Under the pieces are notes generated by a model. It saw only the letters and a program-made list of their open reading frames with translations. It was not told where the DNA came from and made no database searches. This document shows positions 23,301-38,300 of a DNA stretch of 64,000 nucleotides, piece by piece (position 1 is the first letter of the stretch; every line of letters starts with the position of its first letter). The translations under genes and the position numbers were made by a program. Source of the DNA: Solea solea (Eukaryota > Chordata > Actinopteri > Pleuronectiformes > Soleidae); assembly GCF_958295425.1 (NCBI RefSeq), contig NC_081142.1:19091030-19155029 (forward strand), in the 5' to 3' direction.

Positions 23301-26300
23301 CTCAGCGTGCTCTCACAGCCATCTCTTACAGACAACACAGTGACGTTGTATTTCTGTCCACATGGTAGATTGTTAATAGTGCAAGAAGTGCCGGTGGAGT
23401 TACAGTAGTGTCTCGCCCCAGTCTTGCTAACAGCCAGCGCATGGAAGTACTGGGCATCAGGGTTCGGAGCCCAAGAGATGGTTAAAGCACCTTCAGCACA
23501 CTCTGTATTAACGATCACATTCTGAGGTGTACAAGGAGCTGAGGGGAAGAAAGAGCAAGAGCACAGAGTTAATACAGGAAACCAGAGAAATCCACATCGA
23601 TAACCCACCACAAAGATGAGGAATTTACAGCACCTGTCCTAACGTAAGACACGTCACTCGCTACACTTGAACAGTACTCATCGAGGCCGAACACGGTCAC
23701 ATGGTAGGTCTGTCCACACTGAAGGTCACTCAGATCACAGTGGGTCATGGTGCTGTTACACTCCGTCTGATGACTTCCATCTGCTGTGACACCCACTGCA
23801 ACATAGGACATTGCTCCACTGGCTTGCACCCATGTCACTGCAACAGTGTTTGAGTCACACTGTAGGGTAGCCTGGACATTAGTGGGGGTGCAGGGCACTG
23901 GGGGGAGAGAGGACAGAAGGTGTTAGAGGTTTTTTTTTTTATAAAAACACGGGACAAACATGAAAGAAGACCCAATGGACAAACAAACTCAGGTGCTGCC
24001 TCAATAATTCTTTAAAAAGATAAAATTGATTTAATAAACCAGAACCAAAGGAACCTGCTCACTGTACTAGCTAATCCTGGAAGTAGTCAGTGGTGTATCA
24101 GTAGTGTTGGTCAGTGAGTTGACTGAAATCCATTTGCAAATGAAAAAGGCCAACGTTAAAACTGAGTTTTAAGGTCCAGTGTGTAAAACCTAGAAGGGTT
24201 TATTTACTTAAATCAAATATACTACCCTTAAATATCTGTATAATTGTTTCAAATCCATCAGTTTTCAAAGCATTGAATAAGCCTTTTTTTATATATTTCA
24301 GGAGAGGACTTCATCATGCCGAGGCAAAAGGCCGACTCGACCAACACGAACCTGATGTGATAAAACCTCTGTATCTGTAGGGACCTCATTAGCTGCCGGA
24401 CAACTCACAAGCAAAGGCCACCGTAGTTTACCGACACACTTGGGAAAGCCGTTACAATCTCACTCTCACTATTAGATGTCACTAATTGTTGGAATGGTTA
24501 TTTCCATCTCACATTTCTTAATAGCAAAAGACCAGCAAATGTATACTTTCCTAAAAGGTCCTAAGTGTAGTGGATGGAACCCCTTATATTTAGATCCCAC
24601 AGTGGCATCAGTCTCAACGCACAAGACAGGAATCGTTGTGTGGCACCTTGTACCAGCAAAATGCTGTGATCTAAGTCATCATATTTACTCACCTGAGAGC
24701 AGGTCCAGGTACGCGTGACTGTTGTCACACTGTCCATCCAGAGTGGTCACTGTCAGGTTGTAGAGTTGACCACAGTGCAGACTGTGCAGCTGACAACTGT
24801 TTTCATAGCTGTTGCATGTAGTCATGTGACCGCCAGGCCCAGAGGCTTGCACCAAGTATGAGGACATAACCTCTTCCTCGTCCCACCTCACCACGGCCGT
24901 GTCATTGCTGCAGATCATCACTGCGCTCACGTGCTGTGGTACACACCGCACTACAGACAGACAAGTAAGAAAGGTATTTAACATGTCTTACATCATAGGA
25001 CACATGTCTAATGAAACTTCAGCATTATCCTGATAAACGAAATACAGAATTCTTACATGAGCTAATGTCCACATCAGAGCTTTCGCCGCTTCTACACGTC
25101 TCGTCTGAGGCCGAAACAGTGATGGAGTAGTTGAGGCCACACAGCAAGTCGCTGAAAACGCACGTCGGCTCGCTGCTGTTGCATGTTGAGGCATAGCCAC
25201 CGTTGCCCTGGGCAACTGTGGTGTATGACGACGCCCCTTTGCTTGCCTCCCAAGAGACGGCCACAGCACCGGACTCACAATTCAGGTGGGCTTCCACCAT
25301 CTGTGGTACGCAAGGTACTGAACAGGCACATGCAGACAAATATTAACCTCATAGCATGATTCAGGATCAATATTATTACTTCTAACTATAACTACTGCTA
25401 AAAGGCAAGTATATCTATAAGAACAAAATTTTTCTTCGTTATTTAAGTGAGCTTAATTAAAAAAAAAAAAAAAAACACAGCTATCAATCAAGAAGTTGAC
25501 TTATTCCTACCTGCTTGTAGCTGCGTAGTGGCACTCCGCGATACATTGCACTTGTCATTGACGGCAAGCACACTGATGTTGTAGGTGTAGCCACACATGA
25601 GGTCAGGGAGGAGGCAGGACTGTGATGTCGTCTTACAGCTGGCTTCATGTTCCTCCATGCCAAATGCTTCCACAATGTAGGAGTCTGCCCCCACGCTGGC
25701 CTGCCACTCAACCTGGGCCGTGTTAGTAGAGCAGTTCAGGACGGCCTCAACGTTAGCAGGAGGACAAGGGACTGGTGGAGGGAAGAGAGGATGTTTGTGA
25801 TCAATGTCAGCGTCTTCAGAGAACAGCTAATGTAAATTAAGTCACTTTGTCACAAATTGTTTAAAAACTTTTCCATGGATTCCAGAATGACAACATAACT
25901 GCAGATCATTTAAGAAAATTTATCAATACAATTATAATGTTGTGCTGACTAGAGAAAGCAGAGAGAGCACAAACCTTTCACCAAGGCTGCTCATTTCACT
26001 CAAGTGGTGATCTGTACTTGGATCACCACCAAAATGTATTCATTTCTTCCATGGGCCATAACCTACTCACCTAAAAATTTCATTAAAGTCTGTCCTTTCA
26101 CATTATGAACGTATTTAAGGTGCTATTTAGAGAGTTTACCTGACTCCACCTCCAGACTGGTGCTTGGAGAACTGTCGCACTGCTCATTGGAGGCAACAGT
26201 AATCACATTATAGATCAGGCCACACTGCACATTCTGTATCTCGCAGTTGGTCAAGTTGGAGCTGCAGGTGGACGCATGGCCGTTAGAAGCACGGGCTGTT

Positions 26301-29300
26301 GCTGTGTAATCCAGGGCACCTCCTGAGGAGGTCCAGGCCACGTTAATGAAGTTAGTGACACAGTCCAGAACCACATTGCCGATGGCAGGGGTGCAAGGAA
26401 CTGAGCGGGGGAGGGAAGAAATAGAGACTCGGTCAGTGACACAGTCACATATTATTCAAATAATGTTCTGAGATCCAGATTGTTGTACCTGATTTGAATT
26501 CCTTAGAAGGACTAGCCAAACTGGAGCAGATATTGTCCTCTGCTATCATCTGGACAAAGTAGGTCCGCCCGCAGGTCAGGTTGGTCAAACGACACATTTC
26601 ATTTGTGCTGTCACAGGCGGAGAAATCTCCCAGAGTGCTCTGAGCCATCACTTGGTAAAACAGGGCCCCATTGCTGGCACTCCAGGACACAACGGCTTCG
26701 TTTGCAGAGCAGTCCATCGACACGTCCATGTCAGTAGGAACACAAGGCACTGGAGAAAACAAGAGGGATTAGCTCATCATATGACGAGTAAACAAAACCA
26801 AATCAAGTTGCAGGGATATCGAATCAAAATATTTTGCACTTGAACTGACTATAATTTATTTCCCCCATTCATTAAAACAACCTGTTATGAATCTACTTTT
26901 ACAGCTGATTCACTTGAGATGGTGATAAAGAACAAGAACTGCACAACAAACACTGCTCTCACTAGACCACACCACACATAACCAGGCTCCTCATTCCTCC
27001 CTTCCACATGCAATATACTGTAAATTTTCAGTGCAATATACTTAATATTTATACTGTAAATATGAAGTCCTGTATATATTCTGCAAACTGTCTATAATGT
27101 ACATTCTCCATTCTATTTTAGCAAATTTATAGCGTAAGTTTTAATATCTTTTTATGTTGTAATTTTTTTTGGTAATGCATGTTTATTATCTCTATCTTTA
27201 CTGTCTTTGCTGCTGTAACAATGTAAATTTCCCCACTGCGGGACAAATAAAGGACTATCTTACCTTATCTTATCTTAAGAAGAATAGAGAAATATCAATA
27301 CAGCAAATATAATAGCAATTGATCCAAACTAGTTTCATAAACTGTATTCACTTTTGTTAACCCACCTGATTGCAGGATCGTAGGCTCACTGGGGTCAGAG
27401 TTACACTCATCATTGGAGGCAACCACAGTCACGGTGTAGTTCTTTCCACAGGCGACGTTAGAAATGCCGCAGGGCTCACCGGCGGACCAGCAGCTCTTAG
27501 ACTGGCCATCCTCCAGTGTAATTGTGGCAGTGTAGAAGTCAGCATCAGCTGAGCTGATCCACGACACCAAAGCAATGTTTGAGAGGCAGTTCATGGAGCT
27601 GGAGATGCCAGTGGGTGGGCAAGGCTCTGAGGGATCGATCAATCAATCAGTCTTTATTTGCATAGCACTTTTCATACAGATCAAATCTAACACACCTGTG
27701 TTAAGACATTGTTCATACAGAACTGAAAACATAACGCCAGTGTTTCAGGGGGATAGAATGAGAGGAATCTACCTGACTTAAGCACCAAGGGCTGACTGGG
27801 TTGACTTGTGCACTCAGAGTCGACCGCCTGAACAGACAGATAGTAATCCTGACCACACTGGAATTCTGAAAAGTAAGTCCAGGTGTCGTTGGTAGAGAGC
27901 TGCACTTTGTGGCCACTGCTGGTCTCTGCAGTCACGAGGTAGAGGTCTGCCTCTTCAGTGCCATTCCACGTCAGTGATACCACCTTAAAAATAGACGATT
28001 AAGTTTCGATTTTAGTCAAGAAGAAAATAATAATCAATCAAATCTTTATTGACCCTAGGGTTAGGGTGAAAAAGAGTTATACATTACCTCACAGATCCAA
28101 AACAGAATTGATTATTAAATTATTTCTATGTAAGAGAAAAGACAGAATATTCACCTTTGTGCTGCAGTTTATTGATGATGTCAAGCCATATGGTATGCAT
28201 GGAGCTGAAAATGGCAGACACACAGCTTATTTGTGATTATGGTGGCATATACAATTGTTTCCATCATCAAATTTTCTGATGGTCATTGTGGAATCCTTAT
28301 TTGATATATAAAATTGTACATAACAATACAGTGGAGATGCTACAACTATGGGAGGTTTGTCATGTCTGTGTAGAAATGTTTTGAATGATAAATCAAGTGT
28401 CATAATTGTAACTAACTCGAACCCTTAAGAATTAGATTTCATACTTTTATAGTAATGTGCGTACTTTATTGTGACCAATAACATTTATCTCAGAATGGGC
28501 ATGTTTTCACATAATATTTAGGGGAATGCTGGACACTTACCCATCCGTATTGAGGTTGTGTTGCTTGGCAAGCTGCTGCAGTTGTAGTCCATGGCAATGA
28601 CTTGAACTGTGTAGACCTTTCCACATTGCAAGTCATTCCAGGTGACGCTGGTGGTGTTTGTGCTATACGAGTGGACGGTGCCATGCGGTTCCGTTGCAAA
28701 GGCCAAGTACATCTCTGCTCCGTCGCTGCTGGCCCAGCTGAGCATACCCATACTGTTGTCACAGTGGATGATGCTCTGGACATGCATCGGGACGCAGGGA
28801 GCTGAGGAGAAAATAATCAGTGGAATCGCTGTGAACCCATGCATGTTTTATGAGACAAAAAAATATAAAATGAGTCATGTACTTGTCTTGAATTCTGCGG
28901 GCAGACTCATGTGGCTGAAACATCGATCATCCTGGGCTTTCACAGTGAAGCTAAACAGTTGTCCACAGGGCAGATGAACATCGATCGTTGTCTCATTTGT
29001 TTGGTAGAACATGACGTACCCCAGGTCTCCCATAGCCTCCACCATATAGTTTGACGCTCCCGCAGCTGCCGACCAATGCAGTGCCACCGTGTCGTTGTCA
29101 CATGTCCCCCAGACCATCAGGCCAGTTGGCTGGCAGGGTTCTGGTGAAGGAGTTAAAGGGAAACGTCACTGCTTCAGCATAACATTGCAATTCAGGATTC
29201 ATTTTCGAGTTGATTAGTCCCTTAGCCCTTCATTCAGCCCTTCAACATTTTGACTTTGAACAATAACAAATACTTGAATGCACCATACCTTAGAATTGTG

Positions 29301-32300
29301 TGGTCATTATTTTAAGTAATAAATAATTAAATAACATTAATAAAGAACGCCATTGAATATTATCACCTTGATTTAGAGAGAATAAAATACAAATATCATA
29401 AAATACAAATAAAATGCCAATACCAATTAAATTAACATCAATGTGAATGTGAATAACAGTGACAAAACTCTTGTGACGTCAAACCTTACTGACGTGCCAA
29501 TGAATAAAAAACAAAGAAGATGTCTCATGTAACTATTATTAACAATCTCACATCAAGAATCATACAATTTTTTTGATCCAGTACTAGCAATAACACTCCA
29601 GTAATTCACATATGTGCAGTATCTTATGCAATCCTTCACAATATATACACTATAAATAGTAAACCTGTGTATATTCTGGTCACCCACTCTCTACACTGCA
29701 TATTTTGTTCTATTTTTGTTGTAACAATATTTAATGTTTTTCTATACTATACATTCATTGATGTTAAAATGCATCTTTTCATGCATGTCTTTGCAAAACT
29801 CGTTAATTAGTGGTTAAGTGATAAATCTTTGTACCTGTCTGAATCGTCACAGTGCTGCTGGTTTCACTGGAACAACCATCAACATACGCAGTCACAGAGA
29901 ATTCGTAGGTTTCCCCACAAAGCAGGTCGGGGAACACACAGGTGGAGTTGGTGGAGTTAAAGTGCAGAGTGTGCATGCTGCAGGTTGCAGTCACCACGTA
30001 GAGCTTCATTCCCTTAGCTTCTTCCCAGAAAAGGTTGGCCGTACCCGTCCCACACTGTTGGTCCACTTGCAGATACATGGGTTGACAAGGACCTGGACAT
30101 GATGTAAATTTTAGTCTCACCAATCACAGAAAATGTGAGACATCTTATGTTTGTTGTATTGAACTCAGAATAAATGCACTTCCCCTTCATCTGCTCGGAC
30201 TAACTAATGAGGTGTTGGTCTACTCACGTGTGCTGAAGGTGACCGCAGTCTGCCTCTCGACTTGGCAGTGGTCACAAATGGTTGTGAGGCTGATGGTGTA
30301 TGTCAGACCACATTGCAGCTCGGTGAGTTGACACTGGAGGTCACTGGTCTCACAGGAAGCTCGGTAGCCCTCAAGTGTTACGGCAGTCATGATGTACGAG
30401 GTGGCGCCGTCGCTCGGGTTCCAGGAGATTACAGCTGAGTTGTTGTCGCAGTTCATGTCAGCCAACACGTGGACAGTTACACAGGGAGCTGGATACAGAG
30501 GAGAATGTGGTCAGAGGGAGACAGAACATGAATAAGGCTGCATTTAATTATTTCTAAAGATTTTTGAAAACCTAAACACATACTTTCTACCATCGAAACG
30601 TTGTTGTGTTAAGTGAATTTACTTTGTTGCTTATTTGCAAAAAAAGAAAATAGAGCTTGACAATACTTAAATTATAAAGATATAACCTGTGATTAATCTG
30701 TTCCTCAGAACCTGAGCACAGGCGAAAAAGTTCACCTGATATTAATCACATTTTTATCACATGCTAAAAATTGTATTATTTTGTGATTAACACCAGTTTT
30801 TAAGTCCATATTAACAATTTAAAGGAGCTCTTACCAGTTTGTCTTGACTGAGGATCAAAGTAATGCAAATAAAGTAACTTTACAAAGTTGACTTATTTGA
30901 TTTATTTGATTATTTCTAATCCAAAGAAGTGCAATAAGCCTGATAAACACAGAAATGTTAATGCAAAAGCATTTGCACTTGGCAGGAGTTCCATTTTAGT
31001 TGCCTCTGTTTCTCTGTTTCATACAGGCTGTGATTTAGGGCAGTGGTGTTAACAAATGCAAACAGCCTGAACTTTTACTGACAGAGTCAGTCTGTGACAC
31101 CAAGAAGCAGAAGAATTTCTCACCGTCTCAGCAGCTGCAGCTTAATTTATTTATTTAGATTCACTTCCTGACTAAGTGATTGATCCACATTTTTTTCCCC
31201 TGAAGTTGTTCCGTATTTGAACGATCATCAACTTGTCTTTAAAAGAGTTCACACTGGCCGACAAGACATTCTCAGAAAGATTCACTTGTGAACAGCGTAA
31301 CAAAGGTAAACTAAAGTGCATTATATAGCACATTATTTAGTTGAACTGAAGCCACAACTGCAGGTGCAATACCTGCGACGAGTAAAACAGTGTTGGAGGC
31401 GCTGCTGTTGAGCGTCTCTCCGATGGCAATGACGCTGGTGTAGTAGGTCACTCCACAGTGAAGATCTTCTATGTTACAGAAGGTGTCAACATTGTAGCAG
31501 GACAGGGAGTGGCCATCTTGCCCAGCGAGTTGGACCATGAAGCCAACCGCATCAAAATTGGCCTCCCACGTCACGGTTCCCGTGTTGGTCTGACAGTCGA
31601 CACTGGTCTGCACATTGTTGGGTGGGCAAGGTTCTGTTGACAGAAAAGTAAGGACAGGTTTAAAGATGTTCACAATATCTCTTAGACAGAAAAAATAAAC
31701 ACAAATCTGATGATCTGTGTTTTATTTATAAACTGACACTAAACATTGCATGACCTACATTTGGAAGATGCAGACTACAAGCACGTTGTCTCACCTGTTG
31801 TAATGTCAGCTGCATTGGTCGCGGTGGTCATGCCTTGACACACCTGGTTGTTTGCTGTGACACTGATGTTGTACGACTGGCCACATTGCAGGTCATACAA
31901 GGCACAGTTGTTATCACTAGTGTTGCAAGAGATGAGTAGGCCCTGCGCTGTCATTCCCTCCACTGAGTAGTTATCAGCACCAACCGCCAAGTCCCACATT
32001 ACCTGGCCGATGCCATGGTTGTACACTGTGGTGATGTTTTCAGGGATGCATGGCTCTGGAAAAGAGGACAGAGAAGAGAAAAAAAGTGTTCAGGCGTTAA
32101 GGAAAACAAAAATGAGTCGAGAATCTGGAGGATTGTTTAAAAATGGAAAAAAACTGATAAATATCATAATACTGTACATGAATTAGTGCAATTCTGTTTG
32201 ACTAATTTTATACTGTAAAATCTGCATGAACAGCAAGATCTTAAACACAAACCATGGCGTTTTACATGTTTCTTTACTCTATTTTATCAAGATACTGACA

Positions 32301-35300
32301 CTGAGCTCTGTATAATTATTCTAACACGCTAAATATGAATCACAAAAACAATAAAAGTGAGTTGGACTACTCGTTTATTAAATCGTATCAGCCCAATGGG
32401 TGAGGATTATAAATTAATTGATTATGTACGTGTGCCACGTGAGGATGATGACTTTGTACATCAGATGTATGTTGTACTGCAGTTGGAAATTGGTAACACG
32501 TTTTTTGATTAAAAGCAAGAGTAAAAAAAAAAAGAGAAACTGTATATTGCCCTCAAGTAGACATATGGCATTTTCAAATCCCAACTGCAGTCTAGCAAAG
32601 TTAAACAGCATCATGTATCATAACATAAATGTCTAAGCATGCAGACAGCATCACTAAACCTGTGTGTGCTGTTGCTCACCAGTCAACAGTTGTCCTGTTA
32701 CGTGTGCAACGCTGCTGCATTTATGTCCCACTGCGCTCACAGACACAGAGTAGCTCTCACCGCAGCGCAGCCCTTCCAGCTTACAGTTGGTCATGTTGGT
32801 GTCAAGGGTGACGTTGCCTGACGCGGCAACAGCGTTCACCACGTACGACAATGCTCCGTCACTCTCATACCACGCCACCCTGGCGGTCTGCGAGGGGCAG
32901 TCAAAATATGCCTGGATATGTGTTGGTTCGCAGGGAACTGAGAGAGGAACAGATGATAAGATGACACACATGTCTACAATGATATTTATATGTAAAAAAA
33001 AAACAATAAAAACAAGACATACAAACTTGTTTAAGAGTGAGTGAATGTTATGGTATATTATAGTAATATACTATGAATTATACAATAGGATTAGCAATAT
33101 ATATAACCTTCAAAGAATCACTTACTATGTTTGCATGGACACAAATAATTGGAAAATAAAATTCCCTGATTGGAATAAAACTAAAATAACTTAAACAATT
33201 GCTGGAGATGGACCAAAACATGGCGAGAGCAGGAACAAAAAACTGGTGTATGGTTAGTTTTCTTATGAGAGACTTTAAAAGAACTCTGGATTGTAGGTTA
33301 GTTTTTTGATTAAAATAAAAGTTAGTTGATTAAATAGGAATGAGCCAAATCATGCTTTGGGTTATTTATGGGATAGGGTTAGCGTTTCAAATAGCTTGAA
33401 TGTGTTAACAACTCCAAAGTTAAAAAAGGTCTAAAATTACTGTATCAGCCTGATATCGGTATCGGTACATACTTGAGGTTGGTAATCGTTGTTGTTATTA
33501 ACGTGAGGAGTAACTCTGTTATTACAGGTGCTTTAACATTTGAAGGGAATTAGTAACATCTAATGGTAAGACTTCATTCATTCATTCATTGTCTACTGAT
33601 TTATCCTCCACATGAGGGTCACAGGGCCACTGGAGCCAATCCCAGCTGACACCGGGCAAAAGACGAGGGTTCCACCCTGCACAGGTCGCCAGTCAAAGGC
33701 AGGACTTAGAGACAAACGACAAACAACCATTCATTCTCACATTTACACCTACAGTCAATTCAGTGTCCAGTTCACCTCCACATGTTTCTGGACTGTGGAA
33801 GTAAACTGGAGAAGTTGGAAAAAAACATAAACACAAGGGGGATCATCACAAACCTGGAAGGCAACAGTGCTGAACACTGGTGATCAGACATGAAAAAGTG
33901 ATATGGTGCCATCACTACAATTAAATGCAGGAGCGTAGCTTCATTGTGGTGATCAAAAGTATTGTTTGAGGAGCATAACGTAGGCCCACTTTTGAAAAAA
34001 AAGACAAGTAAATGGTGGCACGGCAAAGGGTCAAGCGACAACGGTGTTTGTACAAAATGCAGATTAGAAGTGGAGCTTCTACTCATACTTGTGGACAAAG
34101 TCTGCACATGTCAAAATAGTTTATTTCGGATTAAAAGTTTGATGCTTGTATGTACATTTTATTTAACTCCGAAACTTTTGAGATTAAAATGTCTAAGACA
34201 TACAGTAGGTCACGGCCCACGGGCCACACCCGGCCCCCCTGTAAATTTCATCCGGCCTGCCACTTTGATATTTATAGCTTTTTTCACCTGACCATTTTAA
34301 CCCCTGGTCTAAGATATGAAAACCATATTATAGGTGCTTATAGGACAGAGAGGAATCCTTTCTCTACTTGACTGGTCACTATTATGTAGTGAGAGTTACC
34401 TGAGGGCAATTCAACCACATGACTGGTTGGGCTGTCACATAGACCATCAGAAGAGATCACAGAGATGCGGTAGATCTGGCCGCAGCCGATCCCAGCCACA
34501 TTGCAGCTGCCCTCCGTTGCGCCCTGACAGGTTGTGGTCTGACCGTAGCTGTCATGCACTGTGGCGACGTACGAGTCAGCTCCTGCACTCTCGGACCAGC
34601 TCACAACCAGGGAATTGGCCTCACAGTCCACCACTGAGGAGATGTTTTCTGGGGTGCACGGCGCTGGTGAGAGGAGGTGGAGAGAACATATTTTTGTTAT
34701 TAGATGTTTCGGATGTTTGTAATGACAGAAAAATATTTCATTTTACAGATCAACAACTGGTTTACAGTCACAGAAGCAGAGTATAGTACAGCCACACCCA
34801 CACTCTCACTCTACTTATCACTGGTTCATGCACATGGTAATGTAGGCGGAGCCATTCTCCTTTGCTTCCGCATCAATACACGTAACGCATGTGATTTTAT
34901 GTGCTGTAAAATTATGGCAACCTCCTCAAATAAACTTGCCTGAAGTACACATAAAAGGCTTATTCTAAGGCTATGTAAACCATTATATACTTACACACTA
35001 TTACACACTTATACAAACACACTTATGAGTAGGATGTTAAATTTCTGCCCTCAAACCCTCCTAAATGTTACACACTAAACTACAAAAATGCACAGTTACT
35101 TCCTGAAATCTGTGCTGGTTGACTTTTTGCTACACGTTTGAACAGATTGATTAAACACACTGTAACACAGCTTTACAAGGAAGTACATGCACACGCTTGT
35201 GAATAACAGTATTATGTCAGTGCACACCTGTCTTGATGGTCACACTTTCACTGGGTCGGCTCTTGCAGCCTTGGTCTTCTACTGTCACAGTCGCATTGTA

Positions 35301-38300
35301 GAGCTGCCCACAGCGTAGGCCTGTCAGCTCGCACTCCTTCTGAAAGGAGATGCACTCGTCCTCGTGGCCATCGGCACTCACAGCTCTCACTCGGTAAAGA
35401 CCCCAGCCTTTGCTGTAGTCCCACGTCATGGTGGCAACATTGTTAATGCAGTTCAAACTGGCTTCGAGGTTGTCAGGAATGCATAACACTATGGGGAGAG
35501 GTTCATACAGCAATTAACTTCTGCATCATTTTGATTCATTTTAACTCTCATGTACTTTAAATACACTGTACCCGTCCTGGTGATGTGCATTTCATTCTGG
35601 GAGCTGTTGCAGACTCGTCCCTCAGCCATGAGGTGCAGTGTGTAGAATTCTCCACATGCGAGGTCACTGATGCTGCAGCTATTGTCTGCTGTGCTGCAGC
35701 AAGTTGTTTGTCCATTCATGTCCTCCAGTGTGGCCTTGTACTTTACTGCGCCATAAACTGCTGACCAGGTGATATTGACTGCGGCGATGTCACAGGACAC
35801 TGTAGTTTCTACATTTGCTGGGGGACATGGAGCTAGGGGAAGGAGAAGCCATTTTAAAACTTTCACTTGCACAAACCCCTTCCTTTTCCCTTTTACAGCA
35901 AAACAGTGTTTTACCTGTCTCTGATGTGACAGCATTGCTGGGTGAACTGGAGCACTGATGGTCACGTGCCATTAGGGCGAAGGTGAGGTTCTGGCTGCAC
36001 TTCAGCTCCGGCAGAGAACACACCCCCTCTGATGAGTCATTGCACACAAACGTCTGGACGGCACCTTGGCTGTCTGTCACCACAGAGACATAGTCCTCAG
36101 CCCCTGTAGACTCCTCATACATCAGCCAGGCTGAGTTCGACAGGCAGTCGATCTCCACATCAGAGACCTTGGGTATGCAGGGAACTGGAGATAACAGGTA
36201 AGGAAGGATCAGAAAATGTGCACATACATAAAATACGAGGATTTTAAAACACGTTGGATGGTTAAAATAATACCATCTTTTTAAGTTTTACAAAACTTTA
36301 TGCCATTTTGTACATGTATAACATGATTACTTTTTTTAGTTTCGCTAAATATTTTGTCCTAATTTAGTTTCTATTCTTATTTTAATTATTTTGTTACAAT
36401 TTTACTGGTCCTTTTATCTCATCTCATCTGAGAAAAATTCAGGGTCCATCAAGAATTATGCGAGGGTTTTAAAATTAGTCTGAAGTAATAACAGAAATCC
36501 TTTCCTGTAATGGCTTGCCCTCACTGACAGAATTGCTGTATAAAAGAAAATAAATGGAAATAAGATAAATAAAAGAAATCAAAAGATATGTAATACAAGC
36601 ATTTGTTAGACCCACAGGTGCACAATGATCGCTTTATTTTCATTAAATTATATTGAATTAAACTAAAAATATTACTGATCCTTGCCTGTTGTGATCATTT
36701 GTGTGAGGCTGTCTCTGCCCACACATCCATCCCTGGACGGTGTGATGGTGATGTTGTACTCTGTCCCACAATCCAGTGGGCTCAGGTCACAGCTGCTGCT
36801 TGTGCCAGTGCAATTGTGCCTGTAACCCATTTTGTCAACCGCCGTCACCGTGTGCACGACTCCCGCCACGCTGGCGTTCCAGGCCACGGACACAACTCCG
36901 GTGCTGCAGTCAGTGGTAGTAAGGAAGGACGAGAGAGGGCAGGGAGCTGTGCAGAAAACGAGAGAAGATGAAGAAGTAGAAGAAGAGAACATTGTTGAGG
37001 CGAGGATACAAGATGACAAAACTGTACAAAAAAAAAACTTGTGTGAAAAAAAAAAACGTTAAAATAAAATAAATCATTTAAGGTTAAAGATATAATGTAA
37101 ACCCTGACCAAACTTAAATATGGATATACCTACAGTATATTCTAGCTTTATAACTTTTTTTAAACATTTTTAAAGATGGAAAAGAACAAGACCACATTTG
37201 TGCATTACATAGCATTTCTGATTATTATTACTTCCATTTCCAACACCTACGATTGCTTTAGAGGGGTAAAGGACCCATTCACCTTTATCTTCAGGAGTTC
37301 GTTGTAGGCAACTAGACTTTACTGAGTCAAGACGTTTCACCTCTCATCCAAGAGGCCTATTCACTTCTGAATAACCGGTGGAAAAATGGAGATATTTTCA
37401 GACGACTGGAACCCTGTCTAGAGAGTCGTTCTGTGAAACTATCCAGGTCATTCACACCTGACCCAGTTTCAGGTGTTTGACCTTGCCCAAAACCCACACG
37501 TACACAGGGTAACTGTGCAAACTCCAGATATAAAGGCCCTCGGGCCAAAGCGACTCCATATTAAAGCATAAAAATACAGACAACTTAAACGTCACCTGGA
37601 GCTCTACCAACCTGTAAAGATCTGTTCTTGGGGACTATGGGAGCTGTTGCAGGAGTTATCCATGGCCATGACTGAAACGTTGTACATCATATCACACTGC
37701 AGGTTGCTCATTACACTGTGATGCTGATCTGCCACGCAGGTGCTGATGTGGCCTTGACTGCTGGACAGGGAGGTACAGAACTGTAAAGCGTGTCCCGTGG
37801 ACTCCCAGGTGATGTTTAGGACACCATCCCGACAGTCCAAATGGTGCTGTATGTTCTGTGGCACACAAGGAGCTGAAGAGAGAGAGCACATGAGTGTGTG
37901 CATGTGGGCACAGGAGGATGAACTTCAGATTTCAGACTTCATGTCATTTAAGTTAAATTAATGCAGCAGCAGTTTCAAGGGAAAATTACCTGCAAAAATG
38001 TATGATCACTGTATAGATTATATTGTATATATGTTGCATTTCATGGTGAAGGTTTTATTTACTTACTTTGTAATAATAATCTGTGACTACATTGTTTGTC
38101 TGGTACATTTTTAAGACTTTATACATAAAAAATGTATTATTACAGTGAAGCTGCAGTATTTAGATACCATTTCAAAACATACATGTGTTGTTGTCGCTGA
38201 TTTAATAGAAAGTAAACAATAACAATAACATCTTTAATTAAAACAGTTCAAGCAGGGAGCGCCAAAGACGAAATGGGTCTTGGATTTCAGATATAGTATA

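Noticed and set aside
28053..28068. Telomere-like motif as a chromosome fusion scar
   Set aside because: Only one and a half repeat units on each side; expected by chance in AT-rich intron sequence.
34334..34786. 150-codon + strand open frame
   Set aside because: Antisense shadow of the FN3-31 exon; Cys, Arg and Ser richness mirrors the reverse complement of the FN3 codons.
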